Below, piece after piece: positions 10,885-19,334 of a DNA stretch of 64,000 nucleotides (position 1 is its first letter; every line of letters starts with the position of its first letter). The notes under the pieces were generated by a model, which saw only the letters and a list, made by a program, of their open reading frames with translations, did not search any database and was not told where the DNA came from. The translations under genes were made by a program, and so were the position numbers. Source of the DNA: Chlamydia pneumoniae TW-183 (lineage in GTDB: Bacteria > Chlamydiota > Chlamydiia > Chlamydiales > Chlamydiaceae); contig NC_005043.1 in NCBI RefSeq assembly GCF_000007205.1, forward strand, positions 1,054,001-1,118,000. The letters are read 5' to 3'.

Positions 10885-11931
10885 GTGATCCTGTTACAAA
10901 ATATCAAAAGATGTTCCTTAAAACAGTTGAAGGTCTTGGCTACTCTTTTGTTGAGCTTGAGCTTACCTACGCTAGAAGCAGCCGAGAACAGAGATTCTGA
11001 TTCTATTGTTTGGCACCTGGATTATCAGGAGGCTTTGCAAAAGAGCAAGGAAGCAGAGCTTCCTTTGCTTGTTATTTTTTCTGGTTCCGATTGGAATGGC
11101 CCTTGTATGAAAATCCGTAAAGAGGTGTTGGAATCACCTGAATTCATCAAAAGAGTTCAGGGGAAGTTTGTCTGTGTGGAAGTGGAGTATCTGAAACATA
11201 GACCGCAGGTTGAAAACATTCGTCAGCAAAATCTTGCTTTGAAATCTAAATTTAAAATTAATGAACTGCCCTGCATGATTTTGCTCTCACATGAGGAGAG
11301 AGAAATCTACAGAATAGGTTCTTTTGGTAATGAGACGGGTTCCAATTTAGGGGACAGTCTTTGTCATATCGTAGAGAGTGATTCTTTACTAAGAAGGGCG
11401 TTTCCTATGATGACGTCGCTATCTTTATCGGAACTGCAAAGGTATTACCGACTTGCTGAAGAGCTCTCTCATAAAGAATTCCTCAAGCATGCTCTTGAGC
11501 TTGGGGTGCGCAGTGACGATTACTTCTTTTTATCTGAGAAGTTTCGGTTATTGGTAGAAGTGGGCAAAATGGATTCTGAGGAGTGTCAGAGAATTAAAAA
11601 ACGCCTTCTCAACAAAGATCCTAAAAATGAAAAGCAAACCCATTTTACCGTAGCCCTGATAGAGTTTCAAGAACTGGCAAAAAGATCTCGAGCTGGTGTG
11701 CGCCAAGATGCCAGCCAAGTCATCGCTCCTCTAGAGAGTTATATTTCTCAATTTGGGCAGCAAGATAAGGATAACTTGTGGCGTGTAGAAATGATGATAG
11801 CGCAGTTTTACTTAGATTCTGATCAATGGCATCATGCTTTGCAACATGCAGAGGTTGCCTTTGAAGCTGCTCCTAACGAGGTGCGGTCACACATTTCTCG
11901 CTCTTTGGAGTACATTCGCCACCAGTCGTAG
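10885..11931 (+). CDS. Exported thioredoxin-like protein with incomplete active site
   Basis: A 348-residue protein starting at GTG 10885 behind GGAGGAGG. Residues about 15-33 form a signal segment ending in EAAE. The thioredoxin-like domain (about 40-145) has IVWHLDYQEALQKSKEAELP, then LLVIFSGSDWNGPC. The usual W-C-x-x-C is W-N-G-P-C (N71, C74), so the attacking first cysteine is gone. The C-terminal half is helical and TPR-like (for example RRAFPMMTSLSLSELQRYYR, QWHHALQHAEVAFEAAPNE). C. trachomatis CT783 holds the same place and is annotated as a disulfide isomerase. With one active-site cysteine it cannot run a normal thiol-disulfide cycle; a chaperone, isomerase or binding role is inferred. 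It overlaps rnpA tail to tail by 59 bases. Confidence 0.85.
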   Translation: MILLQNIKRCSLKQLKVLATLLLSLSLPTLEAAENRDSDSIVWHLDYQEALQKSKEAELPLLVIFSGSDWNGPCMKIRKEVLESPEFIKRVQGKFVCVEVEYLKHRPQVENIRQQNLALKSKFKINELPCMILLSHEEREIYRIGSFGNETGSNLGDSLCHIVESDSLLRRAFPMMTSLSLSELQRYYRLAEELSHKEFLKHALELGVRSDDYFFLSEKFRLLVEVGKMDSEECQRIKKRLLNKDPKNEKQTHFTVALIEFQELAKRSRAGVRQDASQVIAPLESYISQFGQQDKDNLWRVEMMIAQFYLDSDQWHHALQHAEVAFEAAPNEVRSHISRSLEYIRHQS

Positions 11932-12292
11932 CTTTCGTTTTTCCAAGACGATGTAACCCCTCTGGGATTTGATTTATAAAATCCTGGAGAAGTTTTGAAA
12001 AGACAGGGCGCTGTTTATGTCCCTTGGGGAAAACAACAATTTGACAATTGGGAAGTTGGTGGCGGACATGCCGAAATACTTCACGAACGACACGTTTAAA
12101 AGAGTTTCTTTCGTGAGCTTTGCCAAATTTTTTAGATACAGTAATACCCATCCTACAAGTCCCGGGATGCCTAGAAGGGACCACGTAGAAAGTCGCCTGA
12201 CTACCACGACAACAAAAACCTGAACGCGTAATGTAAAGAAATTGCTTTCTTTTCAAAACGCGGGATTGTTTTGGTAAGGTGAGTGGGTGCAC
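11873..12292 (-). CDS. rnpA: Ribonuclease P protein component
   Basis: A 139-residue basic protein that partners the RNase P RNA in maturing tRNA 5' ends. It opens with LTLPKQSRVLKRKQF, typical of RnpA, and carries the RNR signature in KKFGKAHERNSFKRVVRE. The C terminus runs about 20 residues past the usual fold and is the part that overlaps the convergent thioredoxin-like gene by 59 bases. It lies 11 bases after rpmH on the same strand, the classic rpmH-rnpA pairing. The RNase P RNA itself is not in the window. Confidence 0.95.
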   Translation of the reverse strand: MHPLTLPKQSRVLKRKQFLYITRSGFCCRGSQATFYVVPSRHPGTCRMGITVSKKFGKAHERNSFKRVVREVFRHVRHQLPNCQIVVFPKGHKQRPVFSKLLQDFINQIPEGLHRLGKTKATTGGECTPKSEKCVTAPR

Positions 12293-12303
12293 GAAATACT
12301 AAA

Positions 12304-12441
12304 TTATAAATCGACTAGGGAATGCCTACCGTGGCGGCGGCGACGATTCAAAAGTTTTCTTCCATTTCTTGTGGCCATACGAGTACGGAAACCCACAGAA
12401 TTTCGGCGTTTCCTTTTGCTAGGTTGATAAGTCCGTTTCAC
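12304..12441 (-). CDS. rpmH: 50S ribosomal protein L34
   Basis: A 45-residue, very basic protein: [20 protein letters not shown] at the N terminus, then the arginine-rich [14 protein letters not shown] end typical of L34. Translation starts at GTG (12441); no ATG is in range. It is followed after 11 bases by rnpA, as in most bacteria. Confidence 0.97.
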   Translation of the reverse strand: MKRTYQPSKRKRRNSVGFRTRMATRNGRKLLNRRRRHGRHSLVDL

Positions 12442-12624
12442 AGTGTCTTCCTATAATTCCTTGCCTCATTCACGGTTGAGTCTTACTAAAGAGGCTTTGC
12501 CCGAAATTTTAGAAGATTATATCAATAAAGATCAATAAGAAGACATCGGCTTTCTTCCAACTTATCTAAGAAAATTCGAGAGATGACAGTCTGGTATTGT
12601 CAAAAAAGCTCCTAGGAGATTAAA

Positions 12625-12652
12625 TTGGTTCCTTGTTGTAACTTAGTATGCT
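12625..12652 (+). promoter_or_regulatory. Possible sigma-66 promoter for rpmJ-rpsN
   Basis: TTGGTT (12625-12630), a 16-base spacer and TATGCT (12647-12652), 34 bases before the rpmJ start. Reasonable spacing but an imperfect -10; prediction from pattern only. Confidence 0.35.
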
Positions 12653-12685
12653 TCTCCTTTTTATGAGAAGTGAAGGTAATATCTC

Positions 12686-12823
12686 ATGAAAGTTAGTTCA
12701 TCTGTTAAGGCTGATCCATCTAAGGGGGACAAATTAGTCCGCCGTAAAGGACGTCTTTATGTAATTAATAAGAAAGATCCAAATCGAAAGCAGCGCCAAG
12801 CAGGACCTGCACGTAAAAAATAA
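12686..12823 (+). CDS. rpmJ: 50S ribosomal protein L36
   Basis: A 45-residue basic protein beginning [20 protein letters not shown] and ending in [13 protein letters not shown]. It is the cysteine-free, slightly longer form of L36, so it does not bind zinc. It precedes rpsN by 22 bases, and the pair should be one transcription unit. AAGGTAAT lies just upstream of the ATG. Confidence 0.93.
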
Positions 12824-12845
12824 TTTAAAAATTTAGGTAAAACGC

Positions 12846-13151
12846 ATGGCGAAAAAATCATCAGTAGCAAGAGAAGCTAAGCGTCGACGATTGGTAGAGG
12901 CTAATTTTAAAAAACGATCCGACCTTCGTAAAATCGTGAAAAGCTTGTCTGTTAGCGAAGAAGAAAAAGAAAATGCCCGTATCTCTTTAAATAAAATGAA
13001 GAGAGATACTTCTCCTACACGTTTGCATAATCGATGCTTATTGACAGGCCGTCCTAGAGGCTACTTAAGAAAGTTTGCTATCTCTAGAATCTGTTTTAGA
13101 CAAATGGCTTCTATGGGAGAAATCCCCGGCGTTATTAAGGCTAGTTGGTAG
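12846..13151 (+). CDS. rpsN: 30S ribosomal protein S14
   Basis: A 101-residue S14 of the long, zinc-free class. The conserved C-terminal block [20 protein letters not shown] is complete, and the CxxC pairs of the short class are absent. S14 helps assemble the 30S head. It is placed with rpmJ rather than in the S10/spc cluster, as in other chlamydiae. A terminator-like hairpin follows 15 bases after the stop. Confidence 0.97.
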   Translation: MAKKSSVAREAKRRRLVEANFKKRSDLRKIVKSLSVSEEEKENARISLNKMKRDTSPTRLHNRCLLTGRPRGYLRKFAISRICFRQMASMGEIPGVIKASW

Positions 13152-13165
13152 TCTATTCTGATTAG

Positions 13166-13203
13166 AGCCCCAACCCTATTTAAGGACGTGGGGCTTTATT
13201 TTG
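13166..13203 (+). terminator. Intrinsic terminator after rpsN
   Basis: AGCCCCA (13166-13172) pairs with TGGGGCT (13189-13195), a 7-base GC-rich stem with a 16-base loop, followed by TTATTTT. It lies at the stop codon of the opposing gene. Confidence 0.6.
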
Positions 13204-13672
13204 ATGCTTCTTTCAAAGCCTGTTGTAGTGATGGAACATCCTTCACTCGTTGCCAATCTTTCATTCCCTTTTTCCATACCCAAATTTCTTCTGGATACGT
13301 TTTTCCCTTTAAAAGTACGACCAACTCCTCAAAAGATATCGGACCTACGTTTTCTCTATCTTTATTTAAATAAAACCACTTCTCTGTATCGATAACGATT
13401 TCTTGAAGATCTCCCGATGAGGGTATCTCGTCATTACCTGCTAAACTTTTTTTCAAATCATCAAAAAGATCGGAGTTATCAAAAGGATCGTTTTGTGGCT
13501 TTTCTAAAGCGTTTCGACGAGAAGGAAGAAGAAGAAGGACAACTAGACCAATAAATCCAAAAAATGCTCCCGCAAAAAACCAGCCAATAACATTTCGTTT
13601 TTTCTTATCTGCTATGTAGGCAGATAGACAACCTAGAATCACATAAAATAATAAAATCGAAATAGGGAGCAT
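13196..13672 (-). CDS. Membrane protein with C-terminal GYF_2-like domain
   Basis: A 158-residue protein. The N terminus has two hydrophobic segments (about 3-18 and 30-48) separated by a short lysine-rich loop (ADKKKRN), so both ends should face the cytoplasm. After an acidic linker, residues about 97-145 match the GYF_2 (DUF4339) pattern: KWFYLNKDRENVGPISFEEL, then IWVWKKGMKDWQRV. Such domains are thought to mediate protein contacts; the partner here is unknown. It converges on rpsN across a terminator hairpin. Confidence 0.7.
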   Translation of the reverse strand: MLPISILLFYVILGCLSAYIADKKKRNVIGWFFAGAFFGFIGLVVLLLLPSRRNALEKPQNDPFDNSDLFDDLKKSLAGNDEIPSSGDLQEIVIDTEKWFYLNKDRENVGPISFEELVVLLKGKTYPEEIWVWKKGMKDWQRVKDVPSLQQALKEASK

Positions 13673-13775
13673 AGTGCGTAGCGTACCTGAAAGATTAATA
13701 GTCTGTCACTAACGCCTATTATTTCCATGTGTTGTATTTCTCGCTAGAGAAATAGGGCACGTTTCATAAGGAAAC

Positions 13776-13850
13776 GTAGAAAATACAAGTCTTAAATTAA
13801 AAATATCAGTTCAAGAAGAACAATTTCAGAACTTTTCTGATGCCATATAG
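13776..13850 (+). pseudogene. Remnant of a second Asp23-family gene
   Basis: The frame beginning at GTA 13776 reads VENTSLKLKISVQEEQFQN and stops at 13850. It lines up with the first 20-odd residues of the intact gene 302 bases downstream (MEKQNLKLDVKEIEFPETVF), with the start codon changed from ATG to GTA. The upstream DNA is also duplicated (about 13693-13770 resembles 13996-14075, for example CTGTC.CTAAC...TATTATTTCCA). I read this as a tandem duplication whose first copy has decayed. Confidence 0.6.
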
Positions 13851-14077
13851 TAGTGAAAAAGAGAAGGTAGATCTATAGACGTTAAAGTGGATAAAAAAAC
13901 TCATAGGCAAGAGTGCGACTTTTTTTCTTTACTAGCAGAGCGGTAGGGGAACCTAGAAGTTGGATCTAATGGATGTAGCATATTAACCGCTGGACGATTA
14001 GACTGTCGCTAACACTTATTATTTCCACCGTGTTATATTTCTTTAGTGAAGAAATAGAGCTCATTGGAGGAGGAAAA

Positions 14078-14548
14078 ATGGAAAAACAAAATTTAAAATT
14101 AGATGTCAAAGAGATTGAGTTTCCTGAAACGGTATTCAGCCGTGATATCGAAACTCGTGTTATCCAAGTAATTATTTTGCATTGTTTAGCAAAAATTAAC
14201 GGTGTTTCCCTCCTCGGAGGAAATCTAATAGACGCTCTGTTCGGTAGAGATATCGAAAGAATGAAGGGGATCTATGTAGAACAGGATTCAAAAAATCATC
14301 TGGTCAAAGTTCGTGTCGAAGTGAACGTAGATTACGGTGTTTCTATACCAGAGAAAACAGAAGAAATCCAGGGATGCATTGTTTCAGAAATTTCAGAATA
14401 TACAGGACTTCATGTGGCCGCTGTCCACGTGATCATTAAAGGGTTGACACAACCAAAAGATCGTATTGATGAAGAAATTGAAGAGGAAGTCTCTGTTCAA
14501 GATCTTCCTTCACCTGAAGACTTCTTACTTGAGAATTCTGAAGGGTAG
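14078..14548 (+). CDS. Asp23/Gls24-family protein
   Basis: A 156-residue soluble protein starting at ATG 14078 behind GGAGGAGG; an in-frame start 48 bases earlier lacks a ribosome site. Residues about 15-125 match the Asp23 (alkaline shock protein 23, Gls24) domain: TRVIQVIILHCLAKINGVSL, then VKVRVEVNVDYGVSIPE and SEYTGLHVAAVHVIIKGL. The tail is strongly acidic (DEEIEEEVS). In Firmicutes these proteins attach to the membrane or envelope; the chlamydial role is unknown. It converges on uvrC with only 2 bases between stops. A decayed second copy lies upstream. Confidence 0.85.
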   Translation: MEKQNLKLDVKEIEFPETVFSRDIETRVIQVIILHCLAKINGVSLLGGNLIDALFGRDIERMKGIYVEQDSKNHLVKVRVEVNVDYGVSIPEKTEEIQGCIVSEISEYTGLHVAAVHVIIKGLTQPKDRIDEEIEEEVSVQDLPSPEDFLLENSEG

Positions 14549-14550
14549 AC

Positions 14551-16362
14551 TTAATCAGATTTGTTGAAGTCTTTTTGCCTTGCAAGAAGCACTGCAATAT
14601 CTTTCTTAGTTAGCCCAGGAATAGCTTCCAGCTCTTCCTGGGAGCTAAGCATTACCTGTTTCCAACTTTTAAATTTCTGCAACAATCGTTTTCGCTTTAC
14701 CTCTCCGATTCCAGGGATTTTTTCCTGTTCAAATAAAGCCTTTCCTCTTTTTTTCCTGTGCTTACTAATCGCAAAGCGATGTGCCTCATCACGAAGGATC
14801 TGAAAAAATTGTAATAAATTAGAAGTCGGGGGAAGAGAAAAACCCTCTGGGAACGTCTCGCAGAAAATCTTCTCCTTATTTAACCCTCGACTATGATTAC
14901 TTTTTTCTTTTGCGATAGTAACAACCTGAATTCCTGTAAGATTGAGAGTTTGGATTATTTTTTTTGTCTTGTTATAGTGCGTTTTCCCCCCATCAACCAC
15001 AATCATATCAGGAAGAGCTGTGGTCAGTGAATGAAACCTTCGTAAGAGCACTTCTTCTAATAGAGCCAAGTCATTCTGAGTCTTTTCAGAATCTATGGAA
15101 AACGTACGATATTGCTTGGGATCGAACCCATTATTTTCAAATACAATGTACACTCCAGTAGCGTGAGCACCTTGCATATGAGCATTATCGTAGCATTCTA
15201 TCCGATACGGATATTGTGACATCCGCAGTATATTTTGAAAGTCTTGGTAGGGGAGCGTTGATGAAGGAAGTGTAGTTGCTGCATACGCCTTGGCATTGCG
15301 ATAGGCTAGATCAAGAAGTTCTTTTCCATATCCTGTTTTTGGAGAACGTAGGCGGGGAGGAGACTCCGCATTCAATACGTAGGAGAGAGTAGGAAATTCT
15401 AGGGGAAGAGGTGTCAGAATTTCTTTAGGAATGTAGGGTTGGCTAACATAATATTGCAAAATAAAAGAGGAGAGCAAGTCTTGATCTTCTTGAGCATTCT
15501 CAAAGAAAGAGAAATGGCGTGCCCCAAGAAGCTTCCCTGAGCGGACAGTAAGTAGCGTGAGGATGGTGCGTTGTTTATGTCTGTAAAGACCAAGAGCATC
15601 AATATTTTGAAAATGAAATTTTTCCACCTGTTGCTTTGCCATAGCTTGCTTAATTAGGGACAACGTGCGGTAGTAATTCGCAGCTTGCTCAAATTCTAAG
15701 TTATCGGAAGCCTTTTGAATCACTTTTTCTAAGTCCTTGACCACTTCTTCGATCTTTCCTTTAAGAAAGAGGATCGCCTTGTCTAAGGTTCCTTGATATT
15801 CTTCAGGAGTGCAATAGCCGACACAAGGAGCAAGACAGCGCTTCATGTCATAAAGAATGCAAGGGCGTTTCCTTAAGGCAAACTCTCGATCTGAACAAGT
15901 CCTCAGAGGAAACCATTGGCTGATAACCTCTAAGAGAGTGTGGCAGGCTTCAGCACTTACATAAGGGCCAAAAATCAATTGTCGTTGTGAAGAGGTTATC
16001 GCCTTCGTGCGGATAGCTTCCACTTTGGGCCACGAATGTGACAGGGAAATCGCAAGGCAGAAAAAGGTTTTATCATCTTTGAGCAACACATTGTATTTAG
16101 GATGGTGCTGCTTTATCAAATTGTTTTCTAAAAGGAGGGCCTCAGTTTCATTCGACACAACAATAGTTTCAATAGACGCGGTCTTTTTCATGAGAAAAGG
16201 GATGCGTTCTCGAGAGTCCCCTTTCTCATGAAAATAGGATGCTAAGCGATTTTTGAGATTTTTAGCCTTGCCAATGTAGAGGACTTGATCATGGACATCC
16301 TTCATCAGGTAGACTCCAGGAGAGGAAGGAATGAGTTTGAGAGAAAAATCCTCAATGCGCAT
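14551..16362 (-). CDS. uvrC: Excinuclease ABC subunit C
   Basis: A 603-residue nuclease that makes both cuts in nucleotide excision repair. Domains in order: GIY-YIG ([20 protein letters not shown], about 14-33), a cysteine-bearing region ([20 protein letters not shown]), the UVR motif for UvrB contact (about 200-235), the RNase H-like domain ([30 protein letters not shown]) and a C-terminal helix-hairpin-helix pair ([22 protein letters not shown]). It starts 2 bases after the mutS stop, so the two repair genes should be co-transcribed. Confidence 0.97.
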   Translation of the reverse strand: MRIEDFSLKLIPSSPGVYLMKDVHDQVLYIGKAKNLKNRLASYFHEKGDSRERIPFLMKKTASIETIVVSNETEALLLENNLIKQHHPKYNVLLKDDKTFFCLAISLSHSWPKVEAIRTKAITSSQRQLIFGPYVSAEACHTLLEVISQWFPLRTCSDREFALRKRPCILYDMKRCLAPCVGYCTPEEYQGTLDKAILFLKGKIEEVVKDLEKVIQKASDNLEFEQAANYYRTLSLIKQAMAKQQVEKFHFQNIDALGLYRHKQRTILTLLTVRSGKLLGARHFSFFENAQEDQDLLSSFILQYYVSQPYIPKEILTPLPLEFPTLSYVLNAESPPRLRSPKTGYGKELLDLAYRNAKAYAATTLPSSTLPYQDFQNILRMSQYPYRIECYDNAHMQGAHATGVYIVFENNGFDPKQYRTFSIDSEKTQNDLALLEEVLLRRFHSLTTALPDMIVVDGGKTHYNKTKKIIQTLNLTGIQVVTIAKEKSNHSRGLNKEKIFCETFPEGFSLPPTSNLLQFFQILRDEAHRFAISKHRKKRGKALFEQEKIPGIGEVKRKRLLQKFKSWKQVMLSSQEELEAIPGLTKKDIAVLLARQKDFNKSD

Positions 16363-16364
16363 AA

Positions 16365-18851
16365 CTAGAATAATGTCAGTTGTTGCATCTTATCTTGAGC
16401 AGGGCGTGTAATGGATTCCGGGCCTTCTAATTGTCTTAGGATCTGCTGAGCTCTCGATACCACACAAAGGGGAAAGCCAGCAAGCCTGGCGACATGAATG
16501 CCGAAACTTTTTTGTGAATGTCCCTTGAGAATCTCATATAAGAAAACAGGCTGCCCTGCTTTATCTTTAACTCCGGCATGAAAATTTTCAACGTGCGGAC
16601 AATGGTCTTCTAAAGTCGTCAATTCTTTATAATGAGTTGCAAAAAGCGTCTTAGCTTTCTTTTTGTCAGTGAAAAGGAGGTACTCTACAACAGCTTGAGC
16701 AATGGCAAGGCCATCATAAGTACTGGTTCCTCTTCCTACCTCATCTAGGATCACTAAAGAGCGGTCCGTGGCATTGTGAAGGATATTCGCAGTTTCGGCC
16801 ATTTCTACCATAAAAGTAGACATTCCTTTTGAGAGGTTGTCTCCAGCGCCTATCCTGGTAAAAATTTTATCAATCACTCCGATGTGAGCTGATTTTGCAG
16901 GGATATACGACCCCATTTGAGCCATAATCACAAGAAGAGCTATCTGACGGATATAGGTAGATTTTCCTGCCATATTAGGCCCAGTAAGTAAGATCATTCG
17001 AGTTTGAGAGCCACGCATTTCAGTGTCATTGGGAATAAATTTCCCTGTGTCTACAAGAGTTTTTGCTACAGGATGACAACCACGATAAATACATAAGGTG
17101 TCACTCATATCTACACGAGGACGACAATAGCCCTGAGCATGTGCAAGATCCGCAAGAGAAATGATGTAGTCTAGATCAGCAAGACTTTGAGATAGAGCCA
17201 AAATCTCAGTGCGTAACTGTAGGATGTGTGAGCAAAGATCCTTGAAGAATTGCGTTTCTAAAGTTTGAAGTTTTTCAGAGATATTAGACATATCATCTTG
17301 GAATTGCTGCAGCTCAATAGTAGTAAACCTTTCTGCATGCAATCGTGATTGCCGACGGATGAAATCTTTAGGAAGTTGAGGAGCAAACTCGCTGCTCACT
17401 TCAATATAATATCCTAAAGCCTGAGCAAAGCAGATTTTGAGTTTTTTGATCCCTGTTTCTTTACGAATGCGTTCTTGGTATTCCCAAATCCATTCTTGAG
17501 AATGCTCTTGATTGTGGCGTAAGCGCTTTAAATCATTGTGGAACTCATCCACAAAAATATTTCCATCAGAAACTCGGAGAGGGAGGTCGCCGTTCAAGGA
17601 CTTTGAAAGCAGTGCAATTAAGGAGGCTAGCTTTGTATCTAACGAGCATTTATCTATAAAGAATTCTGGAAGAGTCGCAGAAGCCAGTTGTTCGTAGATT
17701 TGAGCTCCTGCAGAAAAAGAATCTCTGAGTGTCCCGATATCTCTAGGCCCTGCCAATCCTGTGGTCACTTTGGTCATCAGTCGTTCGATATCACGTACTT
17801 GACAAAGGTACGTTTTGATATTTTTTCTTAAAGTCACTTGCCGAAGGAAAAATTCTACAGCATCTTGACGTACAAGGATCTCCTTAGGGTTATAGAAAGG
17901 ACTGATCAAAATTTGACGTAAAAGTCTTCCCCCCATAGGTGTGCTTGTATGATCCATGATACGTAAGAGAGAATTTTTCCCCTGAGGATCATTCAAGGGA
18001 GCGAGGAGCTCAAGGTTCACTTGAGATGCCGTATCTATTAATAACTTTTGCTGTTTTCCACGCGTTTGGGGAATCGCAATATGTTTCGTAGGTAATAAAA
18101 GTTTATCTTGGATATAAGAGAGAAGGCCTCCAGCAGCGTTGATCGCTGGGACGAGCCCTTTCAGGCCAAATCCATCTAGGGAGGCCACTTGAAAATGCGT
18201 TGTAAGTTTTTGAGAGGCGAACTTATGTTCAAAGGCCCAGTCCGCATACGTAGATAAGGTCAGCTTGAGGTGTTGTTGCAACTGCATGACAATAGCAGTT
18301 TCTTTATTATAAAATTTGTTACACGAGAGCACTTCAGAAGGAGCAAGACGACAGATCTCGTCAACAAGCTCTTTGGTATTCTCACATTCTTCAATAAAGA
18401 AAGATCCCGTAGAAAGATCTAAACAAGCAAAACCAAACAGAGACCCGATACGATTGATAGCAACAATATAATTATTGAATTTTTCCTGGAGCAGGGTGGA
18501 GGATAGCAAAGTGCCAGGAGTGACAAATCTCTGAATATCCCGGGCCATGGGACCGATTTTTTTACTCTCTTTTTCTTTTGCAGGCTCGCCAAATTGTTCT
18601 GCAACAGCAACTTTGAATCCCTTGCCGATGAGGCGATCCACATAGGTATCAACAGTAGATACAGGAATCCCACTCATAGGAATTCCCTGTCGTTGTGTTA
18701 AAGTAAGTTCCAAATGTTGGGATAAAAGAACCGCATCGTCATAAAAAGCTTCGTAAAAGTCTCCCATCCGAAATAAAAGCACAGAATCTCCAGCTTTTTC
18801 TTTACACTGATGCCATTGTTCCATCATCGGGGTAGGTTTTTTTTCCGTCAT
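16365..18851 (-). CDS. mutS: DNA mismatch repair protein MutS
   Basis: An 828-residue MutS. The N-terminal mismatch-binding motif is [12 protein letters not shown] (the Phe-x-Glu wedge at about 30-33). The connector, lever and clamp regions follow. The ATPase has Walker A in [16 protein letters not shown], a Walker B-type [18 protein letters not shown] and the ATHYKEL switch. Length is normal for MutS1. It heads the mutS-uvrC unit. Confidence 0.98.
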   Translation of the reverse strand: MTEKKPTPMMEQWHQCKEKAGDSVLLFRMGDFYEAFYDDAVLLSQHLELTLTQRQGIPMSGIPVSTVDTYVDRLIGKGFKVAVAEQFGEPAKEKESKKIGPMARDIQRFVTPGTLLSSTLLQEKFNNYIVAINRIGSLFGFACLDLSTGSFFIEECENTKELVDEICRLAPSEVLSCNKFYNKETAIVMQLQQHLKLTLSTYADWAFEHKFASQKLTTHFQVASLDGFGLKGLVPAINAAGGLLSYIQDKLLLPTKHIAIPQTRGKQQKLLIDTASQVNLELLAPLNDPQGKNSLLRIMDHTSTPMGGRLLRQILISPFYNPKEILVRQDAVEFFLRQVTLRKNIKTYLCQVRDIERLMTKVTTGLAGPRDIGTLRDSFSAGAQIYEQLASATLPEFFIDKCSLDTKLASLIALLSKSLNGDLPLRVSDGNIFVDEFHNDLKRLRHNQEHSQEWIWEYQERIRKETGIKKLKICFAQALGYYIEVSSEFAPQLPKDFIRRQSRLHAERFTTIELQQFQDDMSNISEKLQTLETQFFKDLCSHILQLRTEILALSQSLADLDYIISLADLAHAQGYCRPRVDMSDTLCIYRGCHPVAKTLVDTGKFIPNDTEMRGSQTRMILLTGPNMAGKSTYIRQIALLVIMAQMGSYIPAKSAHIGVIDKIFTRIGAGDNLSKGMSTFMVEMAETANILHNATDRSLVILDEVGRGTSTYDGLAIAQAVVEYLLFTDKKKAKTLFATHYKELTTLEDHCPHVENFHAGVKDKAGQPVFLYEILKGHSQKSFGIHVARLAGFPLCVVSRAQQILRQLEGPESITRPAQDKMQQLTLF

Positions 18852-18913
18852 AACTTATTCGCAATGTACGTTATTGTTTTCATATCCATTAGGATTCAAA
18901 TGTATTGAGCTAA

Positions 18914-19232
18914 TTGATTACTGCTTTATTACCGTGGCTTTTGCTAACGGTTGCTTTGACTATACAAGAAAGTAGAGTTTTCGAACGAGCCTCTAAAATT
19001 CCTGAGAGACAGCCTCAGTTGTAAATCTAGAGTGGGAGTTAAGAATGCTGCATTACGAGCCGGTCCCCTTGAGAAAAGATAAACAGGATGGGATATTAAT
19101 TCCAAGGCAATTCTCGGTAGTAAATCCTTCCCTGGGATGCTGTAAATAGAAAATTTCTTTTTATAAGAATTCCCTAATATAAAAGAAATTCATCCAGAAA
19201 GAAAAGCTGCATTAGACAAAATACAGAGGTAA
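18914..19232 (+). pseudogene. Decayed gene between mutS and dnaG
   Basis: Coding-like pieces in shifting frames. 18914-19024 (from TTG) reads as a signal-like segment LITALLPWLLLTVALTIQES and on to RASKIPERQPQL. From 19021, in the next frame, it reads VNLEWELRMLHYEPVPLRK to a TAG at 19149. 19167-19232 in a third frame reads EFPNIKEIHPERKAALDKIQ. Two frameshifts would join them into one exported or membrane-anchored protein of about 105 residues. As I recall, C. trachomatis has a small gene (CT793) between mutS and dnaG, so this may be its broken counterpart; I cannot check the sequence match. Confidence 0.5.
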
Positions 19233-19334
19233 ATTAATAATTGGGGAGAGTCTCTTTATTTTATAGAGCCTCAGTCTTTTTAAACTAAGAAATCTGTAAG
19301 TTAAAATTGCAGCATAACCAAGTTGCGTACCGCT

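Noticed and set aside
10809..11000. 63-codon plus-strand ORF starting before the thioredoxin-like gene
   Set aside because: It overlaps the signal peptide region of the next gene in another frame, while the strong GGAGGAGG site fits the GTG at 10885.
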